From positions 1-36,282 of the forward strand of contig CAZZKM010000011.1 of assembly GCA_964655115.1 (NCBI GenBank): 36,282 nt of DNA, read 5' to 3'. The notes beneath the pieces are model-generated. The model was given only the letters and a program-made list of their open reading frames with translations. It had not been told where the DNA came from and did no database searches. Source of the DNA: ATZT02 sp964655115 (lineage in GTDB: Bacteria > Actinomycetota > Actinomycetes > S36-B12 > UBA5976). How positions within the stretch are numbered: position 1 is the first letter of the stretch; each line of letters begins with the position of its first letter. This document shows, piece by piece, positions 30,534 to 36,282 of this stretch. Position numbers and translations under genes: made by a program.

Positions 30534-32164
30534 ATATTGAGTTAATTCAAAAACTACATGCCGCAGAACCAGGATGGACAATTAATGCTGATGTGATTGT
30601 CATTGGTTCTGGAATAGCAGGTTTAACTGCAGCATTAACTGCAAGAAGAAAAAATTTAAGTGTTTTGCTACTAACTAAAGATGTTTTATCAACTGGATCT
30701 ACAGCTTGGGCACAAGGAGGAATTGCAGCAGCACTTGGACCTGAAGATTCACCAGAACAACATTTTCAAGACACATTGGAAGCGGGTGCGGGCTTGTGTG
30801 ATGAAAATTCTGTAAAAACTTTAGTTCAAGAAGGACCATTAGCTGTAAAAAAATTAATAAATTTAGGTGCAACTTTTGATTTAGATCCTGCTGGAAATGT
30901 GGCTTTAACTAGAGAAGGAGGCCATAGAAGAGATCGGATTGCACACGCAGGTGGTGATGCAACTGGAGCAGAAATATCAAGAGCTTTAGTTGCAAAAGTT
31001 TTAGCAGATCCAATGGTGAGAATTTTTGAGCATGCTTTAGTACTTGATCTATTAAAAGATAAATCAGAAAAAGTTTGTGGAGTGACTTTGCACGTCATGG
31101 GTAAAGGAAAAATTGACGGAGTAGGTGCAGCACTTGCAAGAGCAGTTGTGCTTGCAACCGGTGGCATCGGTGCAGTTTTTGAGCAAACTACAAATCCATT
31201 AGTAGCAACAGGAGATGGAGTGGCACTTGCTTTAAGAGCTGGAGCAAGAGTTGCCGATTTAGAATTTGTGCAATTTCATCCCACAGTTTTATGGGTTAGT
31301 CAAAACAGTCGTGGCTCTCAACCATTAATTAGTGAAGCAGTTAGAGGCGAAGGCGCAATTTTAAGAAATGCGCAAGGCGTTGCATTTATGCAAAATATTC
31401 ATCCAATGAAAGATTTAGCCCCAAGAGATGTTGTAGCTCATGCAGTACACGAAGAAATTATTAATGGTGACAAACCTTATGTATTTTTAGATGGAACTAA
31501 ATTAGGTAAAGAAGTTTGGTTGCAAAGATTTCCAAATATTTTGGCAAGTTGTCTTAAAAACGGGATCGATCCGTTGACTGAAATGATTCCTGTAGTTCCA
31601 GCAGCTCATTATGCAAGTGGTGGAATTGTTTCAAATATGGATGCAACTACAGATATCAAAGGACTTTTTGCAGTTGGTGAATGTGCAAACACCGGAGTGC
31701 ATGGCGCAAATAGATTAGCCTCTAATAGTTTGCTTGAAGGTCTAGTTGTGGCAAACAGATTAGAGAAAAATTTAGAAAATTTAGATAAACAAACAGAACC
31801 AGTTGGAAGTAATAAACCAGCAAAACTTATTGATGGCGCTGTTAGAAAAGAAATAACTGAAACTACTACCCAAGGTGCAGGAGCTGTAAGAAATGAAAAA
31901 GGGTTAAAACAAACCTTAGAAAAACTAGCGCAAATTTCTCATAAAAATACTCAATCTTCTTCAACTCAGAGTTGGGAAGCTTCAAATTTACTTACAGTTT
32001 CAACCATGATTGCGCAGGCCGCATTGCGCAGAGAAGAAAGTAGAGGCTCTCATTGGAGAACAGATTTTCCTCAAAGAAATGATGAGAGATGGCTTGTAAG
32101 AATAAATGGAAGAATTGAAGAAGGTAAATTAGAACTTTCAGAAACTGCCGTTACTAAAAAGTAG
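30530..32164 (+). CDS. nadB: L-aspartate oxidase (quinolinate synthesis)
   Basis: FAD enzyme that oxidises L-aspartate to iminoaspartate, the first step of bacterial NAD synthesis. The 544 residues are typical. DVIVIGSGIAGLTAAL (22-37) is the dinucleotide-binding fold, STAWAQGGIAAAL and GHRRDRIAHAGGDATGAEI are catalytic-site signatures, EFVQFHPT follows, and HGANRLASNSLLEGLV near residue 390-405 marks the C-terminal FAD contact. It is NadB rather than a succinate dehydrogenase flavoprotein, because no iron-sulfur or membrane subunit genes are near and nadC follows. ATG overlaps panC by four bases. nadA, whose quinolinate synthase uses the product, is not in the window. Confidence 0.94.
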   Translation: MNIELIQKLHAAEPGWTINADVIVIGSGIAGLTAALTARRKNLSVLLLTKDVLSTGSTAWAQGGIAAALGPEDSPEQHFQDTLEAGAGLCDENSVKTLVQEGPLAVKKLINLGATFDLDPAGNVALTREGGHRRDRIAHAGGDATGAEISRALVAKVLADPMVRIFEHALVLDLLKDKSEKVCGVTLHVMGKGKIDGVGAALARAVVLATGGIGAVFEQTTNPLVATGDGVALALRAGARVADLEFVQFHPTVLWVSQNSRGSQPLISEAVRGEGAILRNAQGVAFMQNIHPMKDLAPRDVVAHAVHEEIINGDKPYVFLDGTKLGKEVWLQRFPNILASCLKNGIDPLTEMIPVVPAAHYASGGIVSNMDATTDIKGLFAVGECANTGVHGANRLASNSLLEGLVVANRLEKNLENLDKQTEPVGSNKPAKLIDGAVRKEITETTTQGAGAVRNEKGLKQTLEKLAQISHKNTQSSSTQSWEASNLLTVSTMIAQAALRREESRGSHWRTDFPQRNDERWLVRINGRIEEGKLELSETAVTKK

Positions 32165-32170
32165 GAATCA

Positions 32171-33055
32171 ATGACCACAAAAGAGCAGATTTTTGAAAAT
32201 TTAAGAAAAAGTAATTTAAATCCTGAATTAGTTTTAGCACTTGTTGAATTAGCAATTTCAGAAGATCTAATGGGTGGAAGTGACGTTACTTCGCTTTCAA
32301 CTATTCCTGAAACGCAGAATGCGGAATTAGATTTAGTTGCAAGAAAAAAGGGAGTCATTTCTGGAATTGATGTCGCCTCATTAGTTTTTTACTCTATTAA
32401 TAGCAAAATTCAAATAGAACAAAAAGTAAAAGATGGTAGCGAGGTAAATGAAAATCAAGTTTTATTAACAGCAAAAGGACGAACAATTGATTTATTGACT
32501 GCAGAAAGAACTGCACTAAATTTTATATCTCATTTAAGTGGCATAGCCACAATTACAAATAAATGGGTAACCGAAATTTCAACAACAAATGCAGCTATTC
32601 GAGATACTAGAAAAACAACACCTGGATTAAGAATTTTAGAAAAATACGCTGTCAGATGCGGTGGTGGTAAAAATCATCGGATGAGTTTAAACGATCAAGC
32701 TTTGATTAAAGATAATCACATAGTTGCCGCAGGTTCTATTGCTAAAGCAATCGAAAAAGTAAAAGATAAATTCCCAGAGCTTGAATTAGAAATTGAAGTA
32801 GATAATTTAGATCAATTAAAAGAAGTACTAAAAACTGATATTAAATTGATTCTTTTAGATAATTTCTCATTGGATGATTTACAAAAAGCAGTAACTTTAA
32901 ATAATAAAAAAGCAAAATTAGAGGCAAGTGGCGGTATAACTTTTGAAAATGCACGCAAAATTGCGCAAACTGGTGTGGATTTCTTAGCCGTAGGTGCATT
33001 AACTCATTCAGCTCCAGTGTTAGATATAGGTGGTGACCTGAGAACTGTTAGTTAA
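32171..33055 (+). CDS. nadC: Nicotinate-nucleotide pyrophosphorylase (quinolinate phosphoribosyltransferase)
   Basis: Makes nicotinate mononucleotide from quinolinate and PRPP, releasing CO2. The 294 residues match. ERTALNFISHLSGIAT, RDTRKTTPGLRILEKYAVRC, GGGKNHRMSLNDQALIKDNH, EIEVDNLDQL, LLDNFS and LEASGGI are the successive type II PRTase signatures, including the Arg/Lys/His substrate residues. ATG lies 6 bases after nadB. Together the two genes supply the ends of the quinolinate route. Confidence 0.95.
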   Translation: MTTKEQIFENLRKSNLNPELVLALVELAISEDLMGGSDVTSLSTIPETQNAELDLVARKKGVISGIDVASLVFYSINSKIQIEQKVKDGSEVNENQVLLTAKGRTIDLLTAERTALNFISHLSGIATITNKWVTEISTTNAAIRDTRKTTPGLRILEKYAVRCGGGKNHRMSLNDQALIKDNHIVAAGSIAKAIEKVKDKFPELELEIEVDNLDQLKEVLKTDIKLILLDNFSLDDLQKAVTLNNKKAKLEASGGITFENARKIAQTGVDFLAVGALTHSAPVLDIGGDLRTVS

Positions 33056-33090
33056 TCTACTAACAAATTTGGAGTTGCAAGGAGAAAGTA

Positions 33091-33846
33091 ATGCTTTTAG
33101 CAATAGATATCGGAAATACCAATACTGTTATTGGTTTATATGACAATGAAAAATTAGTTAATCACTGGAGAATTAAAACCGATTCTCAATCAACTGCAGA
33201 TGAATTAATTCTTATCTATGAAGGTTTATTACAAAATCAACCTGAAATTACCGGAATATCACTTTGTTCAACAGTTCCAGCAGTTTTGAGAGAAATGCGT
33301 TGGATGTTGCAACGTTATTTTCATGACATTAAAACAGTAATTATTGAACCAGGAACAAAAACAGGAGTACCAATTAATACTGACAATCCCAAGGAAGTTG
33401 GAGCAGATCGAATTGCTAATTCATTAGCCGTATTTACCAGACACGGTGGCCCTTCGGTGGTTGTTGATTTTGGTACATCAACAAACTTTGATGTGGTTAG
33501 TAAAAACGGTGAATTCTTAGGTGGATCTTTAGCGCCAGGCATTGAAATATCTTTAGACGCATTAGCTAATAGAGCTGCACAATTGCGAAAAGTTGAATTT
33601 ATAAAACCTAGAAGTGTTATCGGTAAAAATACTGTTGAAGCTTTGCAATCTGGTGCACTTTATGGGTTTGCAGGTCAAGTTGATGGAATTATTGAAAGAA
33701 TAATTGCAGAAATTGGTCCAGTAACTGCTGTTGTAGCAACCGGAGGATTAGCACCACTTGTGGTTGAAGAATCAAAAACAATTACCCATCATGAACCCGA
33801 CTTGACTCTGGAAGGCTTACGTTTAGTTTTCGATAAGAACAAGTAG
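33091..33846 (+). CDS. coaX: Type III pantothenate kinase
   Basis: First step from pantothenate to coenzyme A; the CoaX type is an acetate-kinase-fold enzyme needing a monovalent cation. The 251 residues match. LLAIDIGNTNTVIGLYD is the N-terminal phosphate-binding Asp motif, GADRIANSLA and VVVDFGTSTNFDVV carry the catalytic Asp and the ATP-phosphate loop, and GGSLAPGIEISLDALANRAAQL the pantothenate site. The ribosome binding site AAGGAG is 6 bases before the ATG at 33091; nadC ends 35 bases upstream. Confidence 0.94.
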   Translation: MLLAIDIGNTNTVIGLYDNEKLVNHWRIKTDSQSTADELILIYEGLLQNQPEITGISLCSTVPAVLREMRWMLQRYFHDIKTVIIEPGTKTGVPINTDNPKEVGADRIANSLAVFTRHGGPSVVVDFGTSTNFDVVSKNGEFLGGSLAPGIEISLDALANRAAQLRKVEFIKPRSVIGKNTVEALQSGALYGFAGQVDGIIERIIAEIGPVTAVVATGGLAPLVVEESKTITHHEPDLTLEGLRLVFDKNK

Positions 33847-33857
33847 TCTTTACTTCT

Positions 33858-35360
33858 ATGGGTGAAGATACAAATTTAGATTTAAACGAACAAGAACAGA
33901 TTCGTAGAGAAAAACTATCTAAATTACATGCTTTAGGTATTGATACTTATCCTGTTGGATTTTTTCCCGATTATTCACTTTTAAAAGTAAGAAATGAATT
34001 TAAAGATTTAGCTCCTGAATCAAAAACTGGAAAAATAGTTTCTATTGCAGGTCGAGTGATGTTAAATCGTATTGCTGGAAAATTAATTTTTGCCACATTA
34101 AGAGATGGCTCAAGTGATTTACAAATCATGATTTCAGCAGACTCTGTTGGAGAAGAATCTTTAGAGTTATGGAAAGAATTTGTTGATTTAGGCGATCTTG
34201 TAGGACTGACTGGTGAAGTTGTCACCACAAAACGTGGGGAATTATCTGTTAAAGCAAGTAAATGGTTAATCACTGCAAAAGCTTTAAGGCCTCTGCCAGA
34301 TAAACATCATGGTTTAAATGATCCTGAACAAAGAGTTCGCATGCGTTATGTGGATTTAATGGTTAGACCTGAAGCAAGAGAAATGTTGCACGTTAGATCT
34401 GAAGTTGTAGCAAGTATTAGAAAAAGTTTGACTTCAAGAGGTTTTGTTGAAGTTGAAACTCCAATGTTGCAAGTACTACATGGTGGAGCAAATGCCAGAC
34501 CATTTAAAACTCACATCAATGCCTACGACATGGAATTGTTTTTAAGAATTGCACCTGAGCTTTATTTAAAAAGATTATTAGTAGGTGGAGTTGATCAAGT
34601 TTTTGAAATTAATAGAAACTTTAGAAATGAAGGTGCAGATTCTTCACACAATCCAGAATTTACAATGCTTGAAATGTACCAAGCTTATAGCGATTACGAC
34701 AAAATGAGAGAGTTAACTCAAAATTTAATTCAAGAAGCTGCTAAATCTGTTTACGGAAAAGAAATAGCAAGACATTGGGATGATGAAGGCAACCATAAAG
34801 AATTTGATATCAGTGGAACATGGCCGGTGGTAAAAGTTTATGAGGGTTTAAGTAAAGCAATTGGTGAAGAATTAAATTCTGAAACAGATGAAAAAACTTT
34901 AAGAAGTCATTGCGATAAATTAAAAATTTCTCATGATCCTAAATGGACTAGGGGACAAGTTGTTTTAGAACTTTATGAACATTTATTAGAAGATAAAACA
35001 ACTTTGCCTACTTTCTATTGCGATTTTCCAACCGATGTTGCTCCCTTAACTAGACAACATCGCCATGATCCAAAAATGGCAGAACGCTGGGATTTAGTTG
35101 CATTCGGTGCAGAAATTGGTACTGGTTACACAGAATTAAATGATCCGATTGAACAAAGAAATCGTTTAGTTGCGCAAGCAAAACTTGCAGCAGGTGGCGA
35201 TGTGGAAGCCATGCAAATAGATGATGATTTCTTAAGAGCTTTGGAATATGGCATGCCACCTGCTGGTGGGCAAGGCATGGGAATTGATCGAGTATTGATG
35301 ATGCTTACTGGCAGAGGAATTAGAGAAACTGTACTTTTCCCATTAGTAAAACCTCAATAA
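33858..35360 (+). CDS. lysS: Lysyl-tRNA synthetase, class II
   Basis: Charges tRNA-Lys. The 500 residues match the bacterial class II enzyme. Residues about 1-150 are the OB-fold anticodon-binding domain (ISIAGRVMLNRIAGKLIFATLRD). Motif 1 surrounds GFVEVETPMLQ, motif 2 is EINRNFRNEGADSSHNPEFTMLEMYQAYSDY, and motif 3 is GMGIDRVLMMLTG. It has no N-terminal membrane domain, so it is the soluble enzyme and not LysX-type. ATG lies 11 bases after coaX without a clear Shine-Dalgarno site. Only one base separates the stop from argA. Confidence 0.94.
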   Translation: MGEDTNLDLNEQEQIRREKLSKLHALGIDTYPVGFFPDYSLLKVRNEFKDLAPESKTGKIVSIAGRVMLNRIAGKLIFATLRDGSSDLQIMISADSVGEESLELWKEFVDLGDLVGLTGEVVTTKRGELSVKASKWLITAKALRPLPDKHHGLNDPEQRVRMRYVDLMVRPEAREMLHVRSEVVASIRKSLTSRGFVEVETPMLQVLHGGANARPFKTHINAYDMELFLRIAPELYLKRLLVGGVDQVFEINRNFRNEGADSSHNPEFTMLEMYQAYSDYDKMRELTQNLIQEAAKSVYGKEIARHWDDEGNHKEFDISGTWPVVKVYEGLSKAIGEELNSETDEKTLRSHCDKLKISHDPKWTRGQVVLELYEHLLEDKTTLPTFYCDFPTDVAPLTRQHRHDPKMAERWDLVAFGAEIGTGYTELNDPIEQRNRLVAQAKLAAGGDVEAMQIDDDFLRALEYGMPPAGGQGMGIDRVLMMLTGRGIRETVLFPLVKPQ

Positions 35361-35361
35361 A

Positions 35362-35862
35362 ATGTCAGAAATTCAAATAAGACCTGCAAAAACAAGTGAT
35401 GTTTTAACTATTCGAAAATTAGTAGATACCTATGCTCCGGAAAGAAGATTACTTTCTAAAGCAACAGTTACTTTATATGAAGCAGTTCCTGATTTTTTAG
35501 TACTTGAAAAAGATAATTCAATAATTGGAGCAGGGGCTGTGCATGTGCTTTGGGAAGATTTAGCTGAAGTAAGAACTGTGGCAATATTTCCCGAATTTAA
35601 AAATAAAGGATTTGGTTCACAATTATTAAACGCACTTTTAGAAAAAGCTAAAAATTTAGGAGTTAAAAGAGTTTTTTGTTTAACTTTTGAAACAAAATTT
35701 TTTGCAAAACACGGTTTTCAAGAAATAGCAGGAACACCAGTTGAACCAGAAATTTATACACAACTACTTGAGTCATATGACGTAGGTGTTGCAGAATTTT
35801 TAGATTTAGACAAAGTTAAACCAAACACTTTGGGTAACACCAGAATGATTAAGTATTTGTAA
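35362..35862 (+). CDS. argA: Amino-acid N-acetyltransferase, short actinobacterial NAGS (GNAT family)
   Basis: 166-residue GNAT enzyme that acetylates glutamate (or glutamine) with acetyl-CoA for arginine synthesis, like mycobacterial Rv2747. This short NAGS lacks the N-terminal amino-acid-kinase domain of the classical ArgA. Supporting features are LVDTYAPERRLLSKATVTLYEAV, the acetyl-CoA loop around PEFKNKGFGSQLL, VFCLTFETKFFAKHGFQEI, and YDVGVAEFLDLDKVKPNTLGN, a run I recognise from that enzyme. It starts at ATG one base after the lysS stop. The position between lysS and clpC is taken by lsr2 in mycobacteria, so the location is unusual compared with them. Confidence 0.87.
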   Translation: MSEIQIRPAKTSDVLTIRKLVDTYAPERRLLSKATVTLYEAVPDFLVLEKDNSIIGAGAVHVLWEDLAEVRTVAIFPEFKNKGFGSQLLNALLEKAKNLGVKRVFCLTFETKFFAKHGFQEIAGTPVEPEIYTQLLESYDVGVAEFLDLDKVKPNTLGNTRMIKYL

Positions 35863-35887
35863 CAGCCACAAATCTCTAACTCTTGTT

Positions 35888-35905
35888 GTCAAAGTTGCAG
35901 TTGAC
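35888..35905. promoter_or_regulatory. Short inverted repeat GTCAA-N8-TTGAC upstream of clpC
   Basis: Five-base arms at 35888-35892 and 35901-35905 sit within a GTTG-rich stretch about 130 bases before clpC. It might be an operator or coincidence; the arms are short. No ClgR-like or HAIR-like repeat was recognised. Confidence 0.2.
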
Positions 35906-35945
35906 TACTACTTATAGGGTGTCTGGCCTTGTAATTTAGGTTGAA

Positions 35946-35974
35946 TTTGCTAAATAAATACAGACACGTACTAT
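35946..35974 (+). promoter_or_regulatory. Candidate clpC promoter (TTTGCT-N17-TACTAT)
   Basis: TACTAT (35969-35974) fits the -10 consensus, with TTTGCT 17 bp upstream as a weak -35. Predicted start near 35981 leaves a leader of about 49 bases with AAGGTGG (36013-36019) 10 bases before the clpC ATG. Confidence 0.4.
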
Positions 35975-36029
35975 AGATATAAGAGAAAATAACTTCTCCC
36001 AAAAGTTGAGTTAAGGTGGCTTAAGTTAA

Positions 36030-36282
36030 ATGTTCGAGAGATTTACTGATCGAGCTCGTCGTGTAGTTGTTCTTGCCCAAGAAGAAGCACGCATGCTTAA
36101 CCACAATTACATTGGTACAGAACATATTCTTTTAGGTTTAATTCATGAAGGCGAAGGCGTTGCCGCAAAATCTCTAGAATCATTGGGAGTTTCGCTTGAA
36201 TCTGTTAGATCTCAAGTTGAAGAAATAATTAGCCAAGGTCAACAAGCACCATCAGGTCATATTCCATTTACCCCAAGAGCTA
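36030..36282 (+). CDS. clpC: ClpC, ATP-dependent Clp protease ATP-binding subunit (5' part only)
   Basis: AAA+ unfoldase that feeds proteins to ClpP. Only about 84 codons are present before the window ends. They are the N-terminal repeat domain: MFERFTDRARRVVVLAQEEA, NYIGTEHILLGLIHEGEG and AAKSLESLGVSLESVR, identical in layout to actinobacterial ClpC. ATG at 36030 has AAGGTGG 10 bases upstream. The 167 bases before it separate it from argA and hold a candidate promoter. Confidence 0.95.
   Translation, partial: MFERFTDRARRVVVLAQEEARMLNHNYIGTEHILLGLIHEGEGVAAKSLESLGVSLESVRSQVEEIISQGQQAPSGHIPFTPRA

Noticed and set aside
1..36282. CRISPR arrays, insertion sequences, integrases, rRNA genes, replication origin
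   Set aside because: I looked for regular spaced repeats, transposase motifs, long terminal inverted repeats and rRNA signatures and saw none. Gene content and codon style look even throughout, so no island is supported.

Overview
The window is a gene-dense, AT-rich piece of bacterial chromosome (roughly one third G+C by eye, not computed). Its families point to an actinobacterium: mycothiol glycosyltransferase MshA, CarD, the families DUF3263, DUF3027, DUF2530 and DUF3180, a bacterial XPB helicase beside a helicase-associated partner, and the short actinobacterial N-acetylglutamate synthase. Low G+C, overlapping genes, operons with 4-bp overlaps, no gene-free stretch over 200 bp, and no insertion sequence, phage or CRISPR suggest a streamlined free-living lineage such as the freshwater Nanopelagicales (acI) type. 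That placement is inference; no rRNA gene is present to test it.

Layout. (1) 1-2844, minus: a lipoprotein, mshA and gpmA in one unit. (2) 2934-7062, plus: carD, ispD, ispF, cysS, rlmB and tRNA-Thr(TGT), joining RNA polymerase control, isoprenoid precursor synthesis and translation. (3) 7051-7959, minus: an EamA permease whose 3' end overlaps the tRNA. (4) 8150-9296, plus: DUF3263, a divergent cold-shock protein and a DUF47/PhoU-like protein. (5) 9305-16052, minus: ppc, then the XPB helicase and its partner. (6) 16218-19472: cold-shock protein with C-terminal extension, DUF3027, DUF2530 (minus), a four-helix membrane protein and a DEAD-box RNA helicase. (7) 19453-21703, minus: an MFS drug exporter and a LysE exporter. 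(8) 21828-35862, plus: dacB, tilS, hpt, ftsH, folE-folP-folB-folK, DUF3180, panC, nadB, nadC, coaX, lysS and argA, a long cofactor run (folate, pantothenate/CoA, NAD). (9) 36030-end: start of clpC.

Most of this follows conserved actinobacterial order. The deviations are informative. The lipoprotein divergent from carD is an LpqE-like domain fused to a LytR_C domain, while the LytR_C (VirR-type) gene expected after DUF3263 is missing. panD, the DUF2520 gene and lsr2 are missing from the ftsH-clpC run. Many transcription units start with a TAGAAT-like -10 element 6 to 10 bases before the start codon and without a Shine-Dalgarno site, as expected for leaderless mRNAs. All four convergent junctions overlap or nearly abut without a visible terminator. 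I saw no wholly new multi-gene system; the strongest leads are the fusion lipoprotein, the divergent carD promoters, the leaderless architecture and the small control elements near EamA, csp and ftsH.
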